Source: Roseiarcus sp963807735
Lineage (GTDB): Bacteria > Pseudomonadota > Alphaproteobacteria > Rhizobiales > Beijerinckiaceae
Assembly: GCA_963807735.1 (NCBI GenBank)
Contig: CAWEDI010000024.1
Span: forward strand, 248,001-312,000
DNA length: 64,000 bases
Reading direction: 5' to 3'
Below, piece after piece: positions 1 through 7,375 of this stretch. The notes below the pieces were generated by a model. It was not told the origin of the DNA. It made no database searches and saw only the letters and a list, made by a program, of their open reading frames with translations. Both the position numbers and the translations under genes were made by a program. Numbering within the stretch: position 1 is the stretch's first letter; every line of letters starts with the position of its first letter.

Positions 1-1
1 G

Positions 2-124
2 GATCATAGCATCAACTCGCAGATGCCGATCTGGGCGAAGATTCTCTACGCCCAATGCGGCCCGACCTATTCGCGCCGCGTGGTGGTCGAACTGACGCAA
101 TATCTGAAAGAGCAGCAGAAATAA
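2..124 (+). CDS. C-terminal end of a c-type cytochrome (partial)
   Basis: The frame is open from the window edge to a TAA at 122-124 and gives 40 residues. The MPIW motif followed by a short helix ending in LTQYLKEQQK resembles the C-terminus of small class I cytochromes c, where the Met of MPxW is the distal haem ligand and the last helix packs on the haem. The CXXCH site would lie upstream, outside the window, so the family call rests on this tail alone. Another periplasmic redox protein is possible. It runs in the opposite direction to the next gene. Confidence 0.5.
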   Translation, partial: DHSINSQMPIWAKILYAQCGPTYSRRVVVELTQYLKEQQK

Positions 125-211
125 GGATCGCCGAGGGATGTCCGCTTGCGCGGCGCGCCGCGGCGGCGCCGGCTTTCCCCGAGGCAAACGGCTCCCTCCG
201 CGCGTGGACCT

Positions 212-649
212 TCAGCGAACCGTCTCATGACGAACGGCGGGGTGATTGAAATCGGCTGCGGAGTCGTCAGCGGACAGGAGGAACGCGCCGGGCGCAATGT
301 CGACGTCGATGAGGTGGTCGTGAAGCGCCGTAACCCCGCCGACGCCCGATGCGATGTGACAAATCTCGCGTCGGTCGCGCTCGCAGGGCACTATGCCGCG
401 CAACTCGACGATTCCGTCGTGCACATCGACGTCGACGAGCGTGTTGGCCCCGGAGAGCGCAGCCTTGAGTTCGACGGCGACATGGCGCTTCAGCGCCAAA
501 TCGGCGTCCGTCCGATCGGCCGTAGCCGACAGCAGGATGTCGCTGAAGGCGTGGCAGACCGCGTCGGTTTTTGGAATGCCGGTCCGGCCCGCGCGAAGAA
601 TCCGCGCAATGGCTCGAGCCAGTCTGATGTCGAGCGCGATCTCCCTCAT
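212..649 (-). CDS. BON-domain protein (OsmY-like, single domain)
   Basis: A 145-residue protein. The second half carries one BON domain (about residues 50-115; recognisable segments are HVAVELKAALSG, VDVDVHDGIVELRGIV and a GGVTALHDHL turn), a fold thought to bind phospholipid or polysaccharide surfaces. No signal peptide is evident, unlike OsmY, so it may be cytoplasmic or membrane-associated. The open frame extends 35 codons further upstream, but the ATG at 649 has an AGGGAGA ribosome-binding site at the right distance, so it is preferred. The partner or ligand is unknown. A 15-bp palindrome lies about 105 bases upstream. Confidence 0.7.
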   Translation of the reverse strand: MREIALDIRLARAIARILRAGRTGIPKTDAVCHAFSDILLSATADRTDADLALKRHVAVELKAALSGANTLVDVDVHDGIVELRGIVPCERDRREICHIASGVGGVTALHDHLIDVDIAPGAFLLSADDSAADFNHPAVRHETVR

Positions 650-751
650 TTGCGTCTCCCTGGGGCTGGACCGGAGTCGGCCAGCAAATTTCCCCAAGGG
701 TATCCGTCTGTCCGCGACGCGCAATGATCCAGCGCAAATCGTTTGGCGGGG

Positions 752-766
752 CAATATATCATATTG
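752..766. promoter_or_regulatory. 15-bp perfect palindrome upstream of the BON gene
   Basis: CAATAT-ATC-ATATTG is a perfect inverted repeat in an AT-rich pocket of otherwise GC-rich DNA, between the BON gene and the TetR gene (both on the minus strand). It may be an operator or part of the BON promoter. It does not match the FNR/FixK consensus (TTGAT-N4-ATCAA). The regulator is unknown. Confidence 0.3.
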
Positions 767-924
767 TCGGCGCTGTTCAGTCGAACCGCCGGCGTCGTCG
801 ACGTCTATTGTGCCCAGGTTCCGACGCTGTGATTGCTTTTGCGAACGTCGTGGCGAGATGTGCGGCGGCTACGCCGCCGTGTCGACGCGGGCATTCTGTC
901 TCGATCGTGCCCTCGTCGAGGCGT

Positions 925-1569
925 TCAACGCTCCCCTGACGGTTGGGTCAGCGGCGCCGCGACGCCGAAGGAGGCGAGCACGCCACGGCTGGTCTGCAAC
1001 AAGTTCGCGCTGGGGCCGTTGGCGCCGACGCTGCGCCGGCTGACCCGTGCGCCCTCGATGAGCAGAAACAGCGTGTCGGCGAGCAACCCTGGCTGCGAGG
1101 CGTCGGCGGCGGCGCAGAGAGCGGTCAGTCGATCGCGCTGCTGGATCTTGAAGTCCTCGATCACGCGCAGGCCGGGATGCCCCTGTTCGGTCAACTCGAC
1201 GGCGGCGTTGGCGAGGTCGCAGCCGCGCTCGTCCTCGACGATGAACTTCGCGGCGCGCGCGACGAAGTCGTACAACTGAGCGCCGGGATCGCCGGGGTTG
1301 GCGCGTTCGATTTCCGTCCAGATCTCCTGCGACTTCTTGCCCTTGTAGTTGAGGTATTCGAGGATCAGTTCGTCTTTGGAGTCAAAATGGCGGTAGAGCG
1401 TCATCTTGTTGGTGCCCGCCGCGTCGGCTATCGTCTCGACGCCGACGCCGCGAATGCCGTGGCGATGAAACAGGTCCTCCGCCGAAGCGACGATCCGCTC
1501 GCGGGGGCGGGGGACGCACGAACCCCCGGCCGCGGCGCTCGACTCGCGGCCGGAATTTTCTTTCGCCAT
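925..1569 (-). CDS. TetR/AcrR-family transcriptional repressor
   Basis: A 214-residue protein. The N-terminal TetR_N helix-turn-helix lies at about residues 22-70 (RERIVASAEDLFHRHG, then VETIADAAGTNKMTLYRHF, the classic recognition-helix motif with YxHF). The C-terminal ligand-binding domain is helical and unassigned. It is divergent from the small ORF at 1696 and the RND pump genes that follow, the usual arrangement for a pump repressor. Two palindromes in the short divergent region (1586-1624) are good operator candidates, suggesting that it represses both itself and the pump. The start ATG at 1569 gives a full-length family member. Confidence 0.9.
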   Translation of the reverse strand: MAKENSGRESSAAAGGSCVPRPRERIVASAEDLFHRHGIRGVGVETIADAAGTNKMTLYRHFDSKDELILEYLNYKGKKSQEIWTEIERANPGDPGAQLYDFVARAAKFIVEDERGCDLANAAVELTEQGHPGLRVIEDFKIQQRDRLTALCAAADASQPGLLADTLFLLIEGARVSRRSVGANGPSANLLQTSRGVLASFGVAAPLTQPSGER

Positions 1570-1585
1570 GACTCTTGACTTCGAT

Positions 1586-1624
1586 GTTACCGATCGGTAT
1601 CAATCGGCGTTACCAGTCGGTAAC
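1586..1624. promoter_or_regulatory. Paired TetR operators (two GTTACC-N4-GGTA-type palindromes)
   Basis: Two 16-bp imperfect palindromes lie just upstream of the tetR start: GTTACCGATCGGTATC at 1586-1601 and GTTACCAGTCGGTAAC at 1609-1624. Their centres are 23 bp apart, about two helical turns. Repeated sites of this size between a TetR gene and its divergent target are typical operators; binding by this TetR is inferred. Confidence 0.65.
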
Positions 1625-1695
1625 ATGGTCGGCGTGGCGCGTCAACGGCGCTCTCAGGACGATCTTCCGGCGAACTTAACCGAAAGGGAATCGTC

Positions 1696-1989
1696 ATGTC
1701 GCCTCGCTATGTTCAGACAGTCGACGATCTGCTGGCCGACCCTCTCATACAGATTCTCATGCGCGCCGATCGCGTCGAGCCGAGCGCCCTCAAGGGCATG
1801 CTGTCGGGCGTCGCGGCCCACGTCCGCGCTCGCGCGCCGGCGCTGACGTTCGACCCGATCCGCGTGCGCTTTGCGACCGAGGCCGTCCCGCGCCTGCTTC
1901 GCTTGAGCCCGCCGGAGGCGTATAGGGGCGGCGAAAACCGCCTCTGCTGCCCCGCGCCTGCTTCGCTTGAGCCCGCCGGAGGCGTATAG
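1696..1989 (+). CDS. Small hypothetical protein, reading frame altered by a 64-bp tandem duplication
   Basis: A 97-residue ORF from an ATG preceded by AAAGGGAA, lying between the TetR operators and the RND permease. The first 64 residues look like a folded helical protein (YVQTVDDLLADPLIQILMRA). The rest is read through a GC-rich 64-bp direct duplication. With only one copy of the repeat the frame would end in a TAG straight after ENRLCC, giving 85 residues; the second copy shifts the frame and adds a different 12-residue tail. It is probably co-transcribed with the pump genes. No function is recognised. Confidence 0.5.
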   Translation: MSPRYVQTVDDLLADPLIQILMRADRVEPSALKGMLSGVAAHVRARAPALTFDPIRVRFATEAVPRLLRLSPPEAYRGGENRLCCPAPASLEPAGGV

Positions 1990-2014
1990 GGGCGGCGAAA
2001 ACCGCCTCTGCTGC
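1887..2014 (+). repeat. Perfect 64-bp tandem duplication containing a hairpin
   Basis: Unit 1 (1887-1950) is repeated exactly at 1951-2014. Each unit holds a small inverted repeat (GGGGCGG-CGAAAA-CCGCCTC), so two identical hairpins lie just before the RND permease start. Because 64 is not a multiple of three, the duplication changes the end of the upstream small ORF. Exact identity implies a recent event. Confidence 0.9.
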
Positions 2015-2038
2015 TAGTCTCCCATCGCCGAGCCCTTG

Positions 2039-5000
2039 ATGGTCAGCTTCTTCATTCGCCGTCCGATTTTCGCCTCGGCGATCGCGGTCATCATGGTGCT
2101 GGTCGGCGCGATCAGCTTCTTCCTGCTGCCGGTCGCGCAATTCCCCGACATCACGCCGCCGCAAGTGGTCGTCCAAGCGAACTATCCCGGCGCGAGCGCC
2201 GAGGTGGTCGCCGACACGGTGACGACGCCGCTCGAAGAGCAGATCAACGGCGTCGAGGGCATGAGCTACATCGCCTCGGCGAGCTCCAATGACGGCTCGT
2301 CGTCGATCACCGTCACGTTCAAGGTCGGCTATCCGCTCAACATCGCCGCCGTCGACGTACAGAACCGGGTCAATCAGGCCGCCTCGTCGCTGCCGGCGAT
2401 CGTCAATCAGGGCGGCGTGACGATCAAGAAGCAGAACCCGAATTTCGTGCTGATCGTCAATCTGACGTCGCCGAACCGAAGCGTCGATCCGGTCACGCTA
2501 TCGAATTACGCCTATTTGCAGATCGTCGACCAGCTCAAGCGGCTGCCCGGCGTCGGCGACGTGCAGATTTTCGGCGAGCGCCGCTATTCCATGCGCGTCT
2601 GGATCGACCCGGACAAGCTCGCCAATCTCGGCCTGACGGCGATCGACGTCGAAAACGCGATCAACGAACAGAACGTGCAGGTCGCGGCGGGCAAGATCGG
2701 CCAGTCGCCGGCGCCGCGCGGCACGGCGTTCGAGATGCAGGTCAACGCGGCAGGACGGCTGACCGACCCGCAGGAATTCTCCAACATCGTCGTGCGCGCC
2801 GATCCCGCCAGCGGCGCGGTCGTGCGGCTGCGCGACGTTGCGCGGGTCGAACTCGGCGCGCTGCAATATTCGTCCTCCGCCTATTTCGGCAAAGATCCGA
2901 CCGTGGTGCTGGCGGTGTTCCAGGCGCCGGGCTCCAACGCGCTTGACCTGCAGAAACAGGTCAAGACCAAGATGGACGAGCTTTCGCAGCGCTTCCCGCC
3001 CGACGTCGCCTTCGCCATGCACTACGACACGACGCGCTTCGTCTCGGCGGCGATGCGCGACGTCGTCATCACGCTGGTCGAGGCGCTGCTGCTCGTCATC
3101 TTCGTCGTCTATATCTTCCTGCAAAGCTGGCGCGCGACGATCATTCCGACGATCGCGATCCCCGTGTCGCTGATCGCCACCATGGCGATCATGCAAGTTT
3201 TCGGCTTCTCGCTCAACATGTTGAGCCTGCTCGGCATGGTGCTGGCGATCGGCCTCGTCGTCGACGACGCCATCGTCGTGGTCGAGAACGTCGAGCGTCA
3301 GCTTGAGGCCGGGCTGCCGCCGCTCGAAGCGGCGCAGAAGGCGATGTCGGAAGTGACGGGGCCGATCATCGCGACGACGGCGGTGCTGATGGCGGTGTTC
3401 GTGCCGGTGGCCTTTATTCCGGGCGTGGCCGGACGGCTCTACAATCAATTCGCCCTGACGGTGGCGATTTCGGTCGGCATCTCCGCCTTCAACTCACTGA
3501 CGCTGAGCCCCGCTTTGAGCGCCGCGCTGCTCAGGCACGGGCCGAAGGGGAGTTTTTTCCTGTTTCGCTGGTTCAACGCCGGCTTCGACGCGCTCGCGCA
3601 TGGCTATGCCCGTTCGGTGCGGGTGCTGGTGCGCTTCGGCTGGGCGCTGGTCGTCGTGTTCGTCCTCATCGCCGGCGGCGCCTACGCGTTGTCCCGCAGC
3701 CTGGCGACGACCTTCCTGCCGGTCGAGGACCAGGGCTATTTCTTCGTCGTCGTGCAATTGCCGGACGGCGCGTCGCTGGAGCGCACCGACGCGGTCGCGA
3801 GCCAGGTGCGCGACATCTTGCAGGCGACGCCCGGCGTCGAGATCGCCGGCTTCATCAGCGGCCTCAACTTTCTCACCAACGCCGCGCAATCGAACTCCGC
3901 CGTCGAGTTCGCGGTGCTGAAGCCGTGGGACGAGCGCGGGCCGGCGCAAAGCGCCTCGGCGCTGGTTCAGGCGGTCAGGCCCAAGCTGCTCTCGATTCCC
4001 GACGGCTTCGCGCTGAGCTTCGATCCGCCCTCGGTCAATGGCCTCGGGACCACCGGCGGCTTCGAGTTCCAGGTTGAGGATTTGACGGGGCGTGGCAGCG
4101 TCGCGCTGAACGACGCGACGCAGGGACTGCTCGCCGTGGCGCGGCGGCAGCCGGAGCTCAACCCGCAATCGTTGTTCTCGTCGTTTTCGGCCTCGACGCC
4201 GCAATTCTTCTATGATCTCGATCGCACCAAGGCGAAGATCATGGGCCTTAGCCTGCCTGACATCTTCAACACGCTGCAAATCAATCTCGGCTCGCTCTAT
4301 GTCAACGACTTCAACCTGTTCGGCCATACGTTCCGCGTCACCCTGCAGGCCGACAAGGGCTCGCGCGCCGCGCCCTCCGATCTCAGCAAGCTCTATGTCC
4401 GCAACAGCGCCGGCGGCATGGTTCCCCTCAACGCGCTTGGCAATCTCAAGCCGATCGTCGGACCGGAGACGGCGCCGCATTACAACAACTACGCCTCGGC
4501 GCTCATCAACGGCGCGCCGGCGCCCGGCTTCAGTTCGAGCCAGGCGGTCGCCGCCATGCAGCGCGCGGCGGCGCAAGCGCTGCCGCGCGATTTCGGCTAC
4601 GAATGGACCGGCGTCACCTATCAGGAGCTCAGCGCCGGCTCGATCGCCTCGGTCGTATTGGGTCTGGCGATTTTCTTCGTGTTCATGATTCTCGCCGCAC
4701 AATATGAGAGCTGGTCGATGCCGTTCATGGTGCTGTCGTCGGCGCCGCTGGCGCTGATCGGCTCGCTCGGCGCGATCTGGGTGCGCGGGATGCAGGTCGA
4801 CGTCTATTCGCAGATCGGCTTCGTCATGCTGATCGGGCTCGCGGCGAAGAACGCCATTCTGATCGTGGAGTTCGCCAAGCGCCGCCGTGAAGAGGGCCTG
4901 TCGATTGTCGACTCGGCGATGGAGGCGGGGCGGCTGCGGCTGCGGCCGATCCTGATGACGGCCTTCGCCTTCATCCTCGGCGTGCTGCCGCTGGTGTTCG

Positions 5001-5188
5001 CCACCGGCGCGGGCGCGGCGAGCCGGCAGTCGCTCGGCACCGCGGTGTTCGGCGGCATGTTGGCGGCGACGGCGTTGACGCTCGTGTTCGTGCCGGTATT
5101 TTACTATCTCATCGAGCGGGCCCGCGAGGGCCGCCGCGCCGGGGCGGCTGACCCGCATCTCGCCGCTCACGCAAAACCCGCCGAATAG
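2039..5188 (+). CDS. RND multidrug efflux permease (HAE1/AcrB family)
   Basis: A 1049-residue inner-membrane drug/proton antiporter. The N-terminus FFIRRPIFASAIAVIM is the family signature for the first transmembrane helix. Two large periplasmic porter and docking regions follow TM1 and TM7, and the proton-relay pair DD lies in TM4 (GLVVDDAIVVVENVER). The second half repeats the fold (GLAAKNAILIVEFAKRRR, then LRPILMTAFAFILG). The ATG at 2039 follows a TTG in the same frame; the ATG fits family starts. The adaptor gene follows 18 bp downstream, and no outer-membrane channel gene is present, so an unlinked TolC-type channel is expected. Regulation is probably by the divergent TetR protein. Confidence 0.95.
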   Translation: MVSFFIRRPIFASAIAVIMVLVGAISFFLLPVAQFPDITPPQVVVQANYPGASAEVVADTVTTPLEEQINGVEGMSYIASASSNDGSSSITVTFKVGYPLNIAAVDVQNRVNQAASSLPAIVNQGGVTIKKQNPNFVLIVNLTSPNRSVDPVTLSNYAYLQIVDQLKRLPGVGDVQIFGERRYSMRVWIDPDKLANLGLTAIDVENAINEQNVQVAAGKIGQSPAPRGTAFEMQVNAAGRLTDPQEFSNIVVRADPASGAVVRLRDVARVELGALQYSSSAYFGKDPTVVLAVFQAPGSNALDLQKQVKTKMDELSQRFPPDVAFAMHYDTTRFVSAAMRDVVITLVEALLLVIFVVYIFLQSWRATIIPTIAIPVSLIATMAIMQVFGFSLNMLSLLGMVLAIGLVVDDAIVVVENVERQLEAGLPPLEAAQKAMSEVTGPIIATTAVLMAVFVPVAFIPGVAGRLYNQFALTVAISVGISAFNSLTLSPALSAALLRHGPKGSFFLFRWFNAGFDALAHGYARSVRVLVRFGWALVVVFVLIAGGAYALSRSLATTFLPVEDQGYFFVVVQLPDGASLERTDAVASQVRDILQATPGVEIAGFISGLNFLTNAAQSNSAVEFAVLKPWDERGPAQSASALVQAVRPKLLSIPDGFALSFDPPSVNGLGTTGGFEFQVEDLTGRGSVALNDATQGLLAVARRQPELNPQSLFSSFSASTPQFFYDLDRTKAKIMGLSLPDIFNTLQINLGSLYVNDFNLFGHTFRVTLQADKGSRAAPSDLSKLYVRNSAGGMVPLNALGNLKPIVGPETAPHYNNYASALINGAPAPGFSSSQAVAAMQRAAAQALPRDFGYEWTGVTYQELSAGSIASVVLGLAIFFVFMILAAQYESWSMPFMVLSSAPLALIGSLGAIWVRGMQVDVYSQIGFVMLIGLAAKNAILIVEFAKRRREEGLSIVDSAMEAGRLRLRPILMTAFAFILGVLPLVFATGAGAASRQSLGTAVFGGMLAATALTLVFVPVFYYLIERAREGRRAGAADPHLAAHAKPAE

Positions 5189-5206
5189 CGACTGGGAGTT
5201 TTTGGA

Positions 5207-6346
5207 ATGCGCTCGTTGACATGGACGGCGGCGACGCTGGCCGGGCTCGCGCTGGCGGCGATCGCCCTGCGGGGGGCGACCGATCGGCCGATCGCCGCCA
5301 AGGCGGCCCCGGGCGCCGTCATGATGGCGATGCCGGTGCCGGTGTTCGCCGTCACCAAACAGAAGCTGCCGATCTTCCTCAGCTATCCCGGCCGCGTCGA
5401 AGCGGTGCGCGGGATTTCGTTGCAGGCGCGCATTTCCGGCTACATCGAATCGCAGCCGGCGGACGACGGCGCCGACGTGAAGGCCGGCGACCTGCTCTAT
5501 AAGATCGATCCGCGCGATCTCCAGGCGGCTCTCGGCCAGGCGCGCGCGCAAGCCGAGCGCGACGCCGCCGCACTCGAATACGCGCGGGCGAATTTCTCGC
5601 GCGGCCAGGAGCTGATGAAGAGCGGCAACGTGACGAAGGATGCGTTCGACCAGCGCTCCAGCACGATGCGCGGCGCCGAAGCGGCGCTGGCGCTCGATTC
5701 CGCGGCGATCGACGCGGCGACGCTCAATCTCGGCTATGCCGAGATCCGCGCGCCGTTCGCGGGCCGGTTGGGCCGGAACCTCGCCGCCAAGGGCGCGCTC
5801 GTCGGCCCCGCGACCGGCGCGCTGAATACGCTGGTGCAACTCGATCCGGTCTATGTCTCGTTCAACCCGAGCGAAACCGAACTTGCGGAGATCGAGAAGG
5901 CGCGCGCCGCAGGCAAAGTGGAGGCGGAAGTCTCGACCACGGGGGAGCCGAGCGTCATGCGGAAGGGCGAACTGTCGTTCCTCGACAACGTCATTGACCG
6001 CGCAACGGGAACGATCGTCGCCCGCGTGACCATCGGAAACGGGGATTTCGCGCTTCGGCCGGGCCAATATGTCCGAGTCAAGCTGCTGCTGCGCGACGAA
6101 CCGGATGCGCTGATGGCGCCGGTGGCGGCGCTCGGCTCCAACCAGATGGGCAAATTTGTCTATGTCGTCGGCCGCGACGACAAGGCGGAGTTGCGACCGC
6201 TTGAGCTCGGACCCAGCGACGGCCTGCTTGTCAGCGTAACGAAGGGCCTCAACGAAGGCGATCGCGTGATCGTCGGCAATCTGCAGAAGATCGGACCGGG
6301 GTCGCCGGTGCAGGCGCTGGCGTCGGTCAAGAAAACGGGTTCGTAG
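5207..6346 (+). CDS. RND efflux periplasmic adaptor (membrane fusion protein, AcrA/MexA-like)
   Basis: A 379-residue protein. It has an N-terminal signal anchor (about residues 5-22, hydrophobic), a split biotinyl-lipoyl domain (YPGRVEAVRGISLQARISGYI, then YAEIRAPFAGRLGRNLAAKGALV), an alpha-helical hairpin rich in Ala/Arg between them (about residues 105-160), and beta-barrel and membrane-proximal domains in the second half. The gene starts after a short gap with GGGAGTTTTTGGA. It links the permease to an outer-membrane channel. The order permease then adaptor reverses the common acrAB order but is known elsewhere. Confidence 0.93.
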   Translation: MRSLTWTAATLAGLALAAIALRGATDRPIAAKAAPGAVMMAMPVPVFAVTKQKLPIFLSYPGRVEAVRGISLQARISGYIESQPADDGADVKAGDLLYKIDPRDLQAALGQARAQAERDAAALEYARANFSRGQELMKSGNVTKDAFDQRSSTMRGAEAALALDSAAIDAATLNLGYAEIRAPFAGRLGRNLAAKGALVGPATGALNTLVQLDPVYVSFNPSETELAEIEKARAAGKVEAEVSTTGEPSVMRKGELSFLDNVIDRATGTIVARVTIGNGDFALRPGQYVRVKLLLRDEPDALMAPVAALGSNQMGKFVYVVGRDDKAELRPLELGPSDGLLVSVTKGLNEGDRVIVGNLQKIGPGSPVQALASVKKTGS

Positions 6347-6469
6347 CCGCGTCGTTGCTCGCATGTGAGTCGGGCGCGGGTTGTAGGTTCTCGCGCTACA
6401 TTGCCGGAGCATGATGCCGGCGGGGCGCGCCGCATCAGCTGATGAAAAAATAGCCAAGGCGGCGGCGGC

Positions 6470-7375
6470 TTGACAGGGGCGGATCGCGGCGCGATCATTT
6501 GCATACAAACGAATTCCGGTCTGGTCGCCTTGTTCGCTCGCCCCGCCACTTTTGAGGAAGCGTTCGATCGTTTGAACGCCGGCGCGCGTGTATTCGCGGG
6601 CGGCACGGACCTTATGCCCGTCGCCGGCGAGGCCGGGCTTGCGGGCGATTTCGTCGATGTATCGCGGCTCGTCGACCTTAGAGGCGTCACGCGGGTCGGC
6701 GGGGAATTTCGCTTCGGCGGCGCGACGACGTGGAGCGAGATCGTTAAGGCCGAGCTGCCGCCCGCCTTCGACGCGCTGAAGGCCGCCGCGCGCGAGATTG
6801 GCGCGATCCAGATTCAGAACCGCGGCACCCTCGCCGGCAACCTTTGCAACGCCTCGCCCGCCGCCGACGGCGTCCCACCGCTGCTGGCGCTCGACGCGGA
6901 GGTCGAGCTGGCCTCGCGAAGCGGGCGCCGGCGCCTGCCGCTCGCCCGCTTCCTCGCCGGACCGCGACGGACGGCGCTGGCGTCGGGCGAAATACTGTCG
7001 GCTGTGATCTGTCCGGCGCCCAGGGCGGGGACGCGTTCGGTCTTTCTCAAACTCGGGGCGCGGCGCTATCTCGTCATCTCCATCGCCATGGTTGCGGTGA
7101 TGCTCGAAATCGAAGACGGCGTCGCGACCGCTGCGCGGGTCGCCGTCGGCGCCTGTTCGCCCGTCGCCGTGCGCCTCCCCGCCGCCGAGCAAAGACTGGC
7201 CGGGCAACCGGCGCGGGCCGGCCTCGGCGCGCGGCTGCGACCGGAGGACTTTGGCGAACTGGCGCCGCTCGACGACGTCCGCGCCTCCGCCGACTACCGC
7301 CGCCATGCCGCGCTGACGCTGACGCGGCGAGCCGTCGAGCTTGGCTTGGCGGGCGGGAGCGGAGGCGCTGTCTGA
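6470..7375 (+). CDS. Molybdenum hydroxylase FAD-binding subunit (CoxM/XdhB-like)
   Basis: Up to 301 residues. The FAD_binding_5 motif FAGGTDLMP follows the N-terminal ARPATFEEAFDRL. The second FAD contact region is IQNRGTLAGNLCNASPAADG, and a C-terminal CO-dehydrogenase flavoprotein domain begins near LKLGARRYLVIS. It passes electrons from the 2Fe-2S clusters to FAD and an acceptor. The start is uncertain: the longest frame begins at a TTG at 6470 that overlaps a TTGACA hexamer, and another TTG at 6530 would give 281 residues, closer to family starts. Its stop overlaps the next start (TGATG). First gene of the catabolic operon. Confidence 0.9.
   Translation: MTGADRGAIICIQTNSGLVALFARPATFEEAFDRLNAGARVFAGGTDLMPVAGEAGLAGDFVDVSRLVDLRGVTRVGGEFRFGGATTWSEIVKAELPPAFDALKAAAREIGAIQIQNRGTLAGNLCNASPAADGVPPLLALDAEVELASRSGRRRLPLARFLAGPRRTALASGEILSAVICPAPRAGTRSVFLKLGARRYLVISIAMVAVMLEIEDGVATAARVAVGACSPVAVRLPAAEQRLAGQPARAGLGARLRPEDFGELAPLDDVRASADYRRHAALTLTRRAVELGLAGGSGGAV
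6498..6509. promoter_or_regulatory. Candidate operator TTTGCATACAAA upstream of the hydroxylase operon
   Basis: TTTG-CATA-CAAA is an imperfect palindrome. It shares the GCATRCAAA core with the repeated motifs beside gntR (23098-23166). A TTGACA hexamer lies at 6470-6475 and the site falls about where a -10 element would be, so a bound repressor would block the promoter. If this promoter is real, translation of the first operon gene must start downstream, at the TTG at 6530. Confidence 0.35.

Noticed and set aside
3494..7306. 1270-residue minus-strand open frame
   Set aside because: It is the complement of the RND and hydroxylase genes in GC-rich DNA; composition is Arg/Ala/Asp-rich with no domain, and the plus-strand genes are certain.
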